Part shown: one piece after another, positions 1 to 11,938 of the stretch
How positions within the stretch are numbered: position 1 is the first letter of the stretch
How the letters are laid out: every line of letters starts with the position of its first letter
Assembly (NCBI GenBank): GCA_964023205.1
Contig: OZ026833.1
Location: 6,288,138 to 6,352,137 of the forward strand
Direction of reading: 5' to 3'
DNA: 64,000 bases
Origin: Lutraria lutraria
Taxonomy: Eukaryota; Mollusca; Bivalvia; Venerida; Mactridae
Program-made: the position numbers and the translations under genes
Notes under the pieces: generated by a model
What the model saw: the letters and a program-made list of their open reading frames with translations, nothing else
What the model was told of the DNA's origin: nothing
The model's database searches: none

Positions 1-79
1 GTGAACGTTTAGATGAGATGTCTGACGATGCCTTTAATGTTAATGTAGTTGATTTAGACAAAGAATAAGAAGTAGCAGG
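1..79 (-). CDS. LIMCH1: Probable next LIMCH1/LMO7-like exon, cut by window edge
   Basis: After acceptor attctcag at 86-80 the minus strand reads open in phase 0 to the window edge. It gives PATSYSLSKSTTLTLKASSD then ISSKRS. Phase 0 matches the end of the 2395-3006 exon, and the Ser/Thr/Lys-rich composition matches the rest of this gene. The polypyrimidine tract is weak. The opposite strand is also open here (3-68, ending in TAA), so the assignment is not certain. The chain of phases and the composition favour the minus strand. Confidence 0.55.
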
Positions 80-2394
80 CTGAGAATACCTTGATAACTC
101 ACTTACTGACAGCTTGCGAAAATAAAGAAACAGTTTGCATGTATTGGAAAGGTATAACTTTGAAATATTACTGAAAATTCTGTTTTAGTTGTTGAGTACT
201 CATTAGCTGCCAAACAAGTGTATAGCAGATAATCACTGAGGCATACAAAAAAGTAATTGTTTCTGGTAACTTAAAGTACCCTAATTTTTCCGCACAACCA
301 TAGAATTTTTATCAGGCCGATGGACAGATACATCCACTGTTTCACTTTTTTACCATTCTGCACACTTTCGAAAAATTGACCTATCTAGTAACCTAGGCTA
401 CTTATCTTTAATGAGCATTTAACCAGAAACAAACTTTTTTTATGCCTTGCATGAACATTTTTCAGTAAATAAAAACATACAACAAAGTATATACAAAGCA
501 ATTCAACTTTCAATATATGTACAGTTTATGTACATTAATTTGTATCTATAGATACCCAATTTAGTGAATATTTTCGCAAGTTAATAGTGCATGCTTATAT
601 CTTTCAGTGGTCTGTAATGAACACAATATGACATAATGAACATCAGTTTTACCATATTTGGACAATGATTAAGCTTAAAGTAATAAACACATCCTAACAA
701 AGCATTATCAAATTGAGATCATTATACAAAAATAACACAAAATAATAGGCTGGCCCTCAAACAGAACTACAATCTGACAATGTGAAAAAAATCTGCAATC
801 ATGATGGTAAAAATAACAAATTAATAAAATAACTATGAAATGCATTCTTTTTGAAACTTGACTTGCTGAGCCTTCCATTCATGTCGATGTGGAAACAGAT
901 CTGTTAAAACTAATTTAACATTATTTAATTGTAATTAATGATATTGAAGATGAATAAGATTAAATTAATCATATCATAGAATTGATTTCTAACAGTGGAA
1001 CCCATAAAACAAATAACATAGCAGATTACACACAGTCAAACTGGGTCAGGATATAATCTTCATTACAATCACAAACTATAGGAAAGTCGCCATAAAGTTG
1101 TAACCCCCATAATCAATCAGAATGAGATACAATATTGTTGAACCGATCCGACAATATCATTCCAAAACAATACAACCAGTGTTCAATACATTATTTTATT
1201 TAAATCAGACATACCAAGATATACTGGTATAACACAATCAATCACTTTGTATGTCATACAAAACCTATCATGATCTCAATGGGAATATATAATGACAAAT
1301 GTAAGTGATCCATTTATATGAATTAGTAAAAACACTTATGCCTAATGAAAGAATGGCAAACGACAAGGGGGGATCTTTTACAAATTTGGTCGAGCGGCCT
1401 TTAAATGGTATGTACACAGATTGCTTACAGTCAATACATACCGGTAGACTATATACATGAATAATTGATTTTATAGAATTTGAATAAAAATAAATGGCCT
1501 TCACTCAATGAAAATATTTTTGTCCAAATTGTGCTGATTGGGCCAATTCCTGCCTGCCAGATGTACCTTGTCAATTAGGTGGTTATTTAGACATAACCTT
1601 CAATATAAATCTATTTAGTTGACATTAACACAACATGATATGATATAGAAATTCAACCAGACATTAACAGACACTTCACATATCGAGGGCTCAGCGCAAC
1701 ACTATCGTAACTTGTTCTTATTTCAATATGAGTTACAACACTCTTGCGTTGAACACTCGATATGTTGAATAAAAGAATTTACAAGGAAAAAAGAAATATT
1801 GTCATTATTTACTCAAAAAAAGGCGCATAACAAATAAACATGAAGACAAATGAAATGAGTGTTTTGAGGTCAAGAAAATTCCGAGCCATTTTTCATTTTT
1901 GTTTTTAAAATATTCCGTACACTACAACCTCAAAACCAAGACATCTACTGTGATCAACAATATTCAGACCCAAAGTGTTGATCGTAACATTAAGATGTTT
2001 CATTAACAACTTGAAATTTAGAAAAAATATTGAAAATACACTGTATGGCGATAAATAAGATGTTCATGTATTGAGACAGTCATAGTGTTGAGATTATCGC
2101 TAGCCTACTATTTTACTGCATATGGAGTAAATGGTGAAACTTTTTCCAATCCGAGTCAGAAGATGCTTGCATTTCAAAACCAGTCTAAAGATACAAAAAA
2201 ACAACTTGCAGTGTATCAGTCTGAGTTTGGTGTCCCTTCCCATATTGAACAATCACAAAACATGATTCTTCGTCTGGTTAACAAACTCAGACATGTACCC
2301 TTAGGCATGAAGCTAATTAATATCAAGCATTGAAATCTATTAAATCATAGTCCTGAAAGAAATTGTTAAAACAATGAAAATTCAATATACTCAC
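80..2394 (-). other. Intron of the LIMCH1-like gene (left)
   Basis: No coding sequence recognised. It holds one 76-bp MITE copy (1684-1759) and otherwise AT-rich unique-looking DNA. Small open frames at 1268-1504 (minus) and 2085-2333 (plus) lack codon character and splice continuity. AATAAA hexamers at 121-126 and 468-473 are on the plus strand and expected by chance in such DNA. Confidence 0.7.
1684..1759 (+). mobile_element. 76-bp foldback MITE, copy A
   Basis: Begins CGAGGGCTCAGCGCAACAC and ends TTGCGTTGAACACTCG. The two ends are near-perfect inverted repeats of about 28 bp around a loop of about 20 bp (ttgttcttatttcaatatga). It is flanked by a perfect 4-bp direct repeat, ATAT at 1680-1683 and 1760-1763. 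No coding capacity, so non-autonomous. Confidence 0.85.
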
Positions 2395-3006
2395 CCTGTT
2401 TACATTATTCTGCGTAGAAGTAAGCCTCTGTGGACTTTCATCACTTTGAGAAAATCGCTGTTCCCTGGGTAACAATGCCTTCGGAGCATTTGGTGACAAT
2501 GGTGATGATGGTTTCTTATCACTAGGGGACATTGGTTTCGAATAACTATGATCATTTAAATCCAAAGACTTTGAAAGTGATGAACGATTGAATTCCGATC
2601 TTCTCGCCACAACTGGAACAGCGTTGGCATCTTTATCCTTCTTTTCGTAACTTTGTGTAAGACTTTTTATTTTAGCACTATTATTAGGAAGATCTCGAAT
2701 TTTCTTATCATCTTTCTTTTGAGATTCGTCCACATTATTCTCCCATAACTTTCTACTATCACCCATTGGTCTTTGTGTTGTTTTCACATGTCCAGATAAT
2801 TTATTAGACAATGCCTGTGGATTAGTTTTTTTCACCCACGAGTCATCATCACTTAAAGTTTTACTGGGTGTTGACTTGTCAGAGAATACACTATCCGTGT
2901 CACCTGATTGGTGGCTATTATTTGTCTCCGAATCTGATTGGCTGTTATTTTCTTCACCACTGGAACCTTGAGCCCATGGTGCAACTTCTGATTTGGACTT
3001 CTTGCT
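2395..3006 (-). CDS. LIMCH1: LIMCH1/LMO7-like exon: disordered Ser/Lys/Pro-rich region
   Basis: A 612-nt exon, 204 codons, phase 0 at both ends (acceptor ctttttaag, donor AGG|GTGAGT). It starts SKKSKSEVAPWAQGSSGEEN. It continues through SDDDSWVKKTNPQ, a long Lys/Asp/Ser-rich stretch (SQKKDDKKIRD...KSLTQSYEKKDKD) and a Pro/Ser-rich end (SPSDKKPSSPLSPNAPKALL). The codons stay open for 204 residues in AT-rich DNA, which is strong evidence of coding. The region has no enzymatic motif and looks like the disordered linker between the CH domain and the downstream coiled-coil/LIM parts known in this family. The acceptor uses AAG rather than CAG. Two apparent separate minus frames (2323-2835 and another at 2853-3041) are this exon and a shadow of it. 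Confidence 0.92.
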
Positions 3007-3385
3007 CTTAAAAAGGATAACATATCAAAGTGAAGTAACACCCTTGGTGAGGATACAAATGTAACAAATTAAACAAGAAATTTTAAAAAATCACTTTGAA
3101 TAATAGAATTTACCCCATTTATAACTGTTTGATTATTGCTCTAAGAACTAAAAGTAAATTGATAAAGTATAATTGTAATATTCAGTCAAACAGGTGAAAT
3201 CAAATATTCTGAAAGTTTAAAAATTATTATAAGCTTGACTCATTTGATGACACTTAATTCGCAGAAATGTACCGGTACCCATAATTCTTTACGGAATTAT
3301 TTCTTCTCGGATCCGCAAGATTTGCATAGCGAGGACCTAAACTACAATTTTGGTACTAAGAATTGTCACAAAAAGCTGTCCATAC

Positions 3386-3515
3386 CTTTGGTGTTGATTC
3401 ATTTGTTTTGCTTGTAGACTTTGTGATGCCTGGTTCTTGTACCTTCACACTTATACCACTGTCATCATCTTCCAATGGATAAAAATTCATATGACCTAAA
3501 CTTCTTCTTTTGTCT
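3386..3515 (-). CDS. LIMCH1: LIMCH1/LMO7-like exon: KDKRRSLGHMNFYP segment
   Basis: A 130-nt exon. It is entered in phase 2 (AA + A gives Lys) after acceptor ctctttcag and leaves in phase 0 at AAG|GTATGG. It encodes (K)DKRRSLGHMNFYPLEDDD, SGISVKVQEPG and a Ser/Thr-rich tail ending TNESTPK. It is basic at the start, acidic in the middle, and probably disordered. The frame is closed by stops outside the splice sites, so the exon call rests on phase continuity with both neighbours. A 60-codon plus-strand frame across it is a shadow. Confidence 0.85.
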
Positions 3516-3619
3516 CTGAAAGAGTAGTTTATTTAGAATGTATACATATTCTTACTTTTCTTCAATTGTAACTTCAGAATGCATTTCTTAATTCAATATA
3601 AGGTGAATGTTGTAAGGTT

Positions 3620-3880
3620 GGGGTATTGTAGGGTGTACTAATAGGTTGGATGTGGGAGGGGCTACTTTGAAGGCAGGTATGGGAGGAGGGACTACTTAGA
3701 AGGCATGTGTTTAAAGGACTACTGAAAAGGCAAGGTTGGGAGGGAGTACTGAGAAGGCAGGTATGGGAATGGCTACTGAGATGACGGGCATGGGAGGGAC
3801 TACTGAGAAAGCAGGCATTGAAGGGGCTTCTAAGATGGCAGATATGGGAGGGGCTACTGAGAGGTTTGGTACAGCCTACT
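3620..3880 (+). repeat. Degenerate 27-bp GA-rich minisatellite
   Basis: Imperfect repeats of a unit like ggcaggtatgggaatggcta + ctgagat, about 8-9 copies with indels, in the intron between the exons ending at 4008 and starting at 3515. The two overlapping open frames (3574-3888 minus, 3736-3939 plus) come from the repeat, not from a gene. Confidence 0.8.
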
Positions 3881-4007
3881 GGAAGCACAAATTGACTGGA
3901 ATGTCAACTACTGTCAACAGAGGAAATACTCGAGTATAAAAAAGTATAAAACAATTCGCGATTTGCTCTAGATTTGTCACAATAAAATGTTTTTTGAAGT
4001 GACTTAC

Positions 4008-4129
4008 TTATTAGCCATTATCTGTGAGAATGTTTTCTGTGGTTTCTTCTCTTCTGGCTCCTCCTCAAGGTCGTCACTTGGACGCGAATACGCTGACTTA
4101 CGGCGTTTAGTTTTCCAATTGTTGAAATT
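4008..4129 (-). CDS. LIMCH1: LIMCH1/LMO7-like exon: basic/acidic linker
   Basis: A 122-nt exon, 40 codons plus 2 nt. The acceptor is tttcag, entered in phase 0; the donor is AA|GTAAGT, phase 2. It encodes NFNNWKTKRRKSAYSRPSDD then LEEEPEEKKPQKTFSQIMAN. A W-K-KRRKS basic patch is followed by an acidic run and a second basic patch. A Trp plus Lys/Arg-rich motif after the CH domain is in keeping with the conserved region (DUF4757-like) of LMO7/LIMCH1, but I cannot confirm the domain by eye. The exon fits in phase between 7113 and 3515, and its composition differs from the flanking intron. Confidence 0.88.
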
Positions 4130-5830
4130 CTGAAATTGAATTAACGTTAACAATGAAAATGATGAAGACAATGTTTGCTTTGTTTCATAGAAGGATACGA
4201 CCAGTAGCAACAGATCAATATTTCCGAAAATCACAAATGAACCTTGATGAATTTCTGTCTCATTTATCATGATATTTTGTACCCTGGACATAACCCAGAA
4301 CAGTCTGACATTTATTTAAATGAAAAAAAAATCTTCAAATCTTGTGCAATATTCAGCACATTTTTATATCATTCAACACCCATAAAAAGAATTCAATCAA
4401 AGATTGAGGTTTTATAATGCATTCATTCTAAATGCATACTACATTATAATTATAACTTTAAAATATTTCTTTACAATAAAATTATGGAACAAAAATCTTT
4501 TTTTTAAAAATCCATGTTTGAAAATTCTATTATCAATTTAAGGCTGAAATAACATACGTTTAGAATACACAAACCCAGCTGTGTACATATTTAGCAAAAG
4601 TGCAAAATTCATTCCTCATATGATACTGAATATAAGAACCATTTACTCCTCCAAGTAGAAGAATTCCAAATATGTTTACATCCAAATAACAAGATGTGTC
4701 CATCATGCCCAAATTTATATCAAGGTCATCGCGATGTCTCATAAAAAAACTTGCTCAGCAACTTGAGTCCGTAGGTAAGGCCAAAAAAGGTAAAGTAATG
4801 TTTACACTTGCAAATCAAAAAAATGAAATTAGTATGTAGTTTTTAAATGTTTTCCTTTTTTTCTAAATAAACATTTTAAATTTTGGATTCCTAGGATTTC
4901 TAACTTTGTGTTCTGCTGCAAAAAAGTTCGGGGTCATGAAGCAGTGCCTAGAAAGTAGGGTTGGATGGTAAATGTGATTATTTCTTTTTTTGGCCTATAA
5001 TAATGAGTGTTTATACTGACGCCAGTCAGTTGCTCACAAAGGGCGACAGCCAACACCATCATTTTCTTTCATCGTCAGTGAAGCAAACTGAGATAAAACT
5101 TCATACTTCGTAAACACGTAATAATATTTCAATTTAATTGACGAATTCTGACATTTGACACAAGAAACCCTGTTTATACTTGAAATTTTATGATATAATC
5201 AGCGTTTATAAGCAACCTCAATAAATCAGCCCCAAATAATGAATACTAAATGTCTCTGTATCAACAACTTCCATGGAAACAGTTTTCAGTTATTATCGGC
5301 CTAAGATTCAAATTTCATGTACAATATTTGCAGCCTCATTTAACCGTACAATATTTCAGTTATAATCAGTAATTTAGTTGTTGTAACCAATGCTCCTAGG
5401 CTACCAACCCAAACTAACCCATTCATATGCATGCAGCAGACAATTTCTACATAAAAAAAATAAAAAATGGCATAATTATAAGAAATTTACCAATTTTGTT
5501 TAGGACTTGCTTATAATATCCAGTTTACTGTTAATAGTCACAAAAATATTGACAAAATCCTGTACAGCTGCGGAAAATCAAGGAATTTAACAACTCCAAT
5601 CTTGGTGTGCTGCAGTACAACTGACTGAATTTAAGTATATATTGAGCATGCTGTATATTCTTTAAGCAAAATTACTAAATACCAGTATAACAATAGGGTA
5701 TTTAAGAAAGTACCTGCTATTGATACCAGCCTGCAGGAGGCGTTTAATTCATCTATTGAGATCTATTGTCAATCTAGCAACTTTATTCAACTACACAGGT
5801 CAATTAAAGGGCAATTTTTTTACAAAAAAA

Positions 5831-5848
5831 TTGTCGAAATTTCGACAA
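5831..5848. repeat. Perfect 18-bp palindrome
   Basis: ttgtcgaaatttcgacaa reads identically on both strands. It sits 9 bp after a T/A-rich tract. It could be the end of a decayed repeat or a chance palindrome. Confidence 0.6.
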
Positions 5849-6121
5849 ATTGACGAGGAATTTTACCACTTGTACCTAATCACTTTAATATACTCATGAC
5901 TAACCGGGAGACTGTCATACCTAAGTTCATAGAGCAGTCAATTAAATTTTGGGATGAAATACAAGAGCGTCATGAGCGGTGCCAACACTCTTCTGTTCAC
6001 CACCTCAGTGAGATCTGTCCACTTATGAAGTTTCATGTCGCTACCTCTTATAGTTTCAGAGTTATGAGCTATATTTAAGTTTTTGCATGATGACGATGCA
6101 GATGCCGCAGTGATTACAATA

Positions 6122-6197
6122 CGAGGGTTCAACGCAACAGTGTCGTAACTCATATTGAAATAAGAACAAGTTACGACTGTGTTGCGCTGAGCCCTCG
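6122..6197 (-). mobile_element. 76-bp foldback MITE, copy B
   Basis: Inverted relative to the other three copies; exactly 76 bp. It starts CGAGGGTTCAACGCAACAG and ends TTGCGCTGAGCCCTCG. The 4-bp target duplication is AATA at 6118-6121 and 6198-6201. The flanks (gtgattacaATA and AATAgctcg...cttttt) match an uninterrupted paralogue at 11858-11909, so the insertion boundaries are directly visible. Confidence 0.92.
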
Positions 6198-7112
6198 AAT
6201 AGCTCGACTTTTTCTTTGAAAACAGACTAGGTAAAAATAGTCGCCCAAAATAGACTTTTTCATTCTATCAACGCAACAAGGCTGAATCTACTTGAGACAC
6301 TACATTTTTGCACCAATGCAGAAAAGTTGCTAAGTACAGTACCAGTCACTGATAGCACTAATGAATGTTCTGGTGATCATTAATTAAATATCTGATAAAA
6401 AGGTGATAATGCTTCTAGAATATCAATTTACATTACTTAACAGTTTCTTCATTCAATATTTTTGCATGCATGAATACCATTTACAACTTGACAAAGCCAA
6501 GATGAGCAATACGGATATTGCATAAATTTCTATGCAACAGTGCATTTCTATGGAAATGGTAAGTTTTTTACCGAGACTAAAATGATTCACACCTGGCAAG
6601 AAATTAAAGTTGACAACATACATCAAAATGTTTATGTCAGAACACCTGATGATGAATTGCAGTAAAATATTTGTAATTCTTTATTAAAAGTTTGGTAAAA
6701 CAGGGCCCCATGTTGTCAACAGACATCCATTGACAGAAGGTCCTATCTCCCAACACTAAACATGTTCACTTTTGAATCCATTATGCTTATTCGGTCAAAA
6801 TTAACATAGGCCGCAATAATTATTACCCTTAAATATGTACAAACCAGTCTAATAAATATGCACTGCAGTAAAGCAAATATTTATCATCATATTATATATT
6901 TAAAGTAAAGCATAATTTTTTTTGTTCTGATTACATGTTCATAGAAATAGGATAGATAGGTCGGAGCCTCCTTTTTACTGTTGAAAATGTGTAAAATGGT
7001 TAAAAACAGCGAGAAAATGGATGTACCATCTCTCAGAAGTTTAGGGTTGCAATTTTAGTTTAACGCCTTATTTAAAGCTAGTAACAAATCAAGGTACTAA
7101 AATGATACTTAC

Positions 7113-7850
7113 AGATTGCCAGTCGGGTTCTTCTGTCGTAGCAGACGGAGAATCAATCTTCCCTCTCATGATATTCACTTCCTTTGTGGCTTCTATTTGT
7201 TTCTTAGCTTGCTGTGCCAGATTGGCAGCTCCCTTTAATTTAACAAACTGTAAAGGATCTGGCGTAGATGTGCTTGTTTTCCTTTGTGCACTTGATGACA
7301 ACCGACGCGTCGGATATTCCGAACCACCCGACGATTGCCTAGAATGGTTGCTGTAGTAAGTTCCGTCAGCACTGTCGGTTGATGATGACCTCGCATGAAG
7401 CTGCGACCCTTGTGAAAGGTCGGGCGTACTTTGATACAAGCTGTCATTTTTGTCGTCAGAGAGTGTCGAATCACCACTAGCTGTCGACAGTCTCAGATCA
7501 CGCTGCATCGACAACGAGCTGGTGCTACCGTATCTTCTCATTTCCCTCATGTCGGAACGTACGGGCATATTATTTCCACTACTATCTAATTCATCAAAGC
7601 TTGATTCCGACTCGCGTTCGTATGAGCCTAGAGAATCATAAGAACTATCACGCACATGTCTGTGATTGGCTGAATTTAAAACATGGTTATCCTCTTTAGT
7701 TAATGAACTGCCATTTTTGAAACAATCGTCAGAAATTATATCCTTACTTCCATGTGAATGAACAATGGCCCCGAAAGCGCTTGCATCTAAAGCAGGTCCG
7801 TTGTATTTATTTGCAACAGCTTTACCAAGCCAGTACACAGTCACTGCAAC
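7113..7850 (-). CDS. LIMCH1: LIMCH1/LMO7-like exon: end of CH domain and Ser-rich region
   Basis: Largest exon in the window: 738 nt, 246 codons, phase 0 at both ends (acceptor atgtttccag, donor TCT|GTAAGT). Residues 1-12 (VAVTVYWLGKAV) are the last CH helix. A 'YNGPALD..AF' segment follows (about 17-26), as in LIMCH1/LMO7. Residues 67-90 (RDSSYDSLGSYERESESSF...) resemble the conserved 'RDDSFDSLDSF' patch after the LIMCH1 CH domain. Residues 100-200 are Ser/Thr-rich, with basic-residue-plus-Ser patches (RRYGST, TRRLSSS, QRKTSTS) that look like basophilic-kinase or 14-3-3 sites; that reading is inference. Residues 203-235 (KLKGAANLAQQAKKQIEATK) look helical. The exon contains many CpGs compared with the surrounding introns. 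An opposite-strand frame of 84 codons here is a shadow. Confidence 0.95.
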
Positions 7851-8020
7851 CTGGAAACATATAAATATATACATAGTAATACATTTGAAATTAAGACCTG
7901 GATAAATATCATACATTCAATCAGCAATGATATAGAATATCTATCAACTGATGGCTTTTTGAAGAGTCAAAAGCAGAATGCAACTTTTGGCACAAAAAAA
8001 TTATCTGAAAAAAGTCCTAG

Positions 8021-8300
8021 AATAAGAACCAATCACAAAGTTCCTGAGCACAATTAACCAATCAGAATCTGGATGCTTCGTGAACAATAAACCAAGAAAA
8101 CTTCCCCGTGTAATTGACCAATCAGAATCAGAATACCTACTCACAATGTCAAATAAAGTAACCAATTGAAAAATTCCTCAGTACATTAACCAATCAGAAT
8201 GCTCCTCTAGGTGAGTGACCAATCAGAATCAAGTTGCTTTCAACAATAAACAGTTACCAATAACCAATAAGAAAATTCAGGTGAACACAAACAAATCAGG
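8021..8300 (+). repeat. Diverged repeats rich in CCAAT boxes
   Basis: Degenerate units of roughly 40-60 bp, each centred on (a/g)aCCAATcagaat. CCAATCA(G) occurs at about 8030, 8058, 8110, 8190 and 8218, with variants CCAATTG, CCAATAA and aaatcagg. It lies close to the acceptor side of the 7113-7850 exon, in the 16.6-kb intron. CCAATCAG is the NF-Y consensus; function is not shown. Confidence 0.65.
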
Positions 8301-10440
8301 ATGCATCTAATATTGTTGTTTTTACATGTAAGTGATACACATACATACATGTTTTAGATTCCCAAATATTTTCAGCAAGCATATATAAACAGAGGTTATT
8401 TATGAAAAATGTCTCAACTAGATTAAGATTACACCACACTTCTCTTATCTCCTATATAACAGTAGCCATATTTACCTGTGAATATATTTAATACCAAGCA
8501 TAGAATACGTGGGCAAGGGTTTTGTTTAATTTACTAAAGAAATCATACGCCCACAAATCTAAATTTTTTATATCTATTCTATAGAAACACTTAAGATAAT
8601 ATACAGTACATGTAATCAAAATGATAAAAATCTTGCTTATTTTAAATCATTATCTTTTTTACTTTTCTTTGAATTTAATTGAACAAAAAAAAACACAACA
8701 CAATTTTGCTTGCACACAGAAAATCTTAAACAATCAATACTTATGATATGCTGTTTAACCTTTAAGAATTACGAAACAAAATTTATAAATTTTCATAGGA
8801 GCACACGTATTTAAATTTCAATTAAGGACATGACAGCAGTGTAAGTAAACAAAACAATAGAAGGCACTTGGTACGACGTTACGACCATATTTGGACACAA
8901 GGGTGTATCATGTGACTAAGTCATGCCAATCTAATCTATAATCTATGTATAACTATTTTGTCACATTTTTACAAGGCGTATATTCAAGTTTTGTCCCAAA
9001 TTGTCTCCGATACAGATCACACAATCACGTACAGACTGGTTCAGCACGCGATCCTAGGACATGACTGACTGGTTCACAATTAGCAGATTTGCCTTTGATG
9101 TCATCTCTCACCTCGTGTAACTAGGTCAATATATATTTACATAAAACCATAACACCATTAATAAGCCCATTTTATAAAGAAGCAAAAATATTTAAGTAAA
9201 CATGCCACAGCTTAATATGTAAATATTTTGAGAATGTTTACAACAAAGGAAGAATTATTTACCAAAGACTGAGAGAAGTTCCTTATTTCTTGACCTTTCA
9301 CCTGTACATAGCTGGCTAATCCATTCACAGAATTGAAATTTAACAGTATTAAAGGTTGAAAACAATGAAACAATTAAATTGAATAACCTAAGAAAAAGAA
9401 ACAGTCGGAACCATAAATTGCTTATTTCAGGAAAAATTACAATCTACCAATATATCAACTACATAACAGAGTTAACACATACATGCCAATCTTGAAACTA
9501 AATATCCAATGTGGTTCATGGATAATTAAATGAAGCTTTGGAAGATGAACAGTGGTTTAATAATAACGATAATAGCTAAAATGTAACATTTTCTCAGAAA
9601 ATTTGGTAACAAAACATACTCAGAAAAATTAAATGAACCATCACTTCAGATTAACGCACATGTTGATGAAATATACCAACTAACTACACTTGTCAAAATT
9701 TCAAATACGTCTACCATCAAAAATCAATTCAAACTAACAAATTACCGAACATTAACATTGCTCATCTCGTATTAATGAATATTCAATGCAATCATGATAA
9801 AAACAGAAATGATGAAATCGTAATATACCTCGAGGAAATTTGTCACACTCCTAGCCGTCACAATTTACAGGTAATATTGTTGTCAAAATCTCGACAACCA
9901 GTCAATAAAAATCTTTACTTACTTAATGGCTAAGATTTCATTCCGCACTTAGTAACATAGACAAATTTCACGCATCTTTTTTGCGGTTAAGTATTTCACC
10001 CACGATTTCCATATGAAATCAATTATCTACATGTAAATATAGCTTATCAATCCCAAAAGCATGTCCCACCCTAGCCAACAATTGACAAAACAAACACCAA
10101 ACATTCCGTGTACAGTACGTAGTAGGTTTTAAACATGTCGGCTTTTATGACTTCCTTAATGAGAAAATTGTTCTAGAAACAAGCGATAACATGAGATAAA
10201 TCTAGACTTTCGTCATCGTCTGCCACTTAAACAGAAGCCTAAAATAAACATTAAGTCGGGACTTTGTCAATTAATACAGTTACACTTGTCTATAAGCGTT
10301 TTGTCCGTTTATACCATGGAAATTTGTGGGCCAGTTACGTAGAACCACTGACGTTCAGTAAGGTAGCTGGACAGCTTTGTCCTAGGAGAATTTTGTCTCG
10401 TTATATCGAGTTTTACGCCCCTTTTCAACAGTCAGAGTCA

Positions 10441-10636
10441 TAAAATGCTGACAGTTCATCTAACCATCATTCCTGGGAAGAACCAGTACTAGACTCCCAT
10501 CCTCCGTAAGTAACTGACTACTTTCTCACATAAAGAGACATGGTCGGTAGCTGGGCTCGAACCCATGACCCTCTATCAGTGGGAAGTTACAGTGATTTGA
10601 AGTCAGCGACCTTAACCACATGACCACAGAGGCGGG
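10441..10636 (-). mobile_element. tRNA-derived SINE (family 1), minus orientation
   Basis: Read on the minus strand it starts gcctctgtggtcatgtggtt, a tRNA-like head. It continues to a good pol III B box (GGTTCGAGCCC, complement near 10550-10565), then a tRNA-unrelated body with an aacc(a)gtact motif shared with other copies. A related body scrap (gtagaaccactgac...gctggacagctt) lies just to its left at 10338-10375. Confidence 0.7.
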
Positions 10637-10799
10637 TAAATTTTGTCTGTGTGCGGTTCAACACAAAACGTTAACATGTTAAAGACCACAACCACTTGAA
10701 CAGGACACCCCTGCCTACAGCTTGTGCTGTAACACATTAATTAAAGATTTTAAAAGATCCAAAACAGGTAAGAATTAGACAAAAGTGCAGAAATGTAAT

Positions 10800-10909
10800 G
10801 CAAATATTGCTGTATGATTATTTAGAACAAAATGACCTCTGAATAAAGGTCACCTCACATTTGTGTCTTTCCCAAGGGTGGCCTTTGTTCACAGGGTTGA
10901 CTGTACTGT
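10800..10909 (+). mobile_element. CAGTCAAAC-type foldback element, 3' part
   Basis: Shares with 15080-15271 and 41132-41277 the order: atttagaacaaa, gaataaaggtcacct, cccaagggtggcctttgttc, acagg(g)ttgactgta. The left terminal repeat is not recognisable. The 68-codon frame starting at 10863 is a by-product. Confidence 0.65.
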
Positions 10910-11857
10910 AGTGAACAGTGAAACAACAATCTACAATCAATCATTATATATTACTTTAAGCTCAGGTCATAAATCTCCAAACTTCAAAGTTATTCAAAAA
11001 ATGTTATTAAATGAATTAAGCCCCTTACTGTGTATAAATGCTATACCCAGTAGTAATTATTATACCTGAGCCAATCGATTACGTTAAATGTCTGAACCGA
11101 GGCCTGGTATTTGTAAGAATCACGATTTTCTATTTTATACCAAGATTTAAAAGCTGTGTATCATTAAATTCAAATTGAAAAGTAAATATATTGTTAAACA
11201 AATATGATCTAAAATTAATGGTGTCCTGGTAAATGTAAAACGCAAGAACACAACATTGTATTTGATGTAGAAACTTTTCAGACAAAGGATTTGAATACAT
11301 GTCACATGTTGCATAAATACAATAGTGATATATTTTCATAACTACCGGAATTCATAATTTTCACTCACACAATAGAGGTGCAGTATTACGCATGCTGTTC
11401 TACAACCAACCCTGTCCCTCTAAATGCACTTATTATGGTTCGTGAAAATCAAAACTGAATAAAGACCAAGCAATGTGTCTCAAAATGAATTATGATTGCC
11501 TTAATTTGAATAAAGTACCTTGTATGAGCAGTCAGTTTTTATGCATTTTAATTCGTTAATTTTCCATTTTATTAAGCTAGACTGCATTATGTTGGCTGTA
11601 GTTATGTCTGATAGTTCAAATAACCAGTGCTCCTGGGTTACCTACCCGTGCTTGTGACCTAGCTATCATACAACAGACCAGCACTACACCAGATGTGCTA
11701 CCCAGTCAAGCTTCTTTGCTTATCAAGGCATACATTCCAAACACTAAGGCAATAAAAATCCCATTGACAATTACATGACCAAAGAAATATGGTGACTTGA
11801 TCGCAAAATTTTCTCATTTTTTAGGTAGAATTTTTCTGGAATTGCCAATGCTCGCCT

Positions 11858-11909
11858 GTGATTACAATAGCTCGTCTTTTTCTTCTAAAACAGACAAGCT
11901 AAAAATAGG
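11858..11909 (+). repeat. Dispersed repeat, empty-site paralogue of MITE copy B
   Basis: gtgattacaatagctcg followed by a T-rich stretch, aaaacagac and ctaaaaatag. It aligns to 6110-6121 joined to 6202-6240, which the MITE interrupts. The repeat itself is a short dispersed element of unknown class. Confidence 0.75.
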
Positions 11910-11938
11910 GTCATTTAAGTAATAAGTTAACATAATTT

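Larger units (their letters stand above)
4130..7112 (-). other. Intron of the LIMCH1-like gene
   Basis: Contains MITE copy B (6122-6197), a SINE-like scrap (about 5385-5420) and a perfect 18-bp palindrome ttgtcgaaatttcgacaa at 5831-5848. No exon-like frame with usable splice sites seen. Confidence 0.7.

Noticed and set aside
3..68. Plus-strand end of a gene (…MSDDAFNVNVVDLDK, stop)
   Set aside because: Acidic and plausible, but only 21 codons. The minus reading has the right phase, an AG acceptor and the composition of this gene. Kept as an open question in findings.
2085..2333. 82-codon plus-strand frame just past the 2395 donor
   Set aside because: No splice or start context, no recognisable domain, and inside the minus-strand intron.
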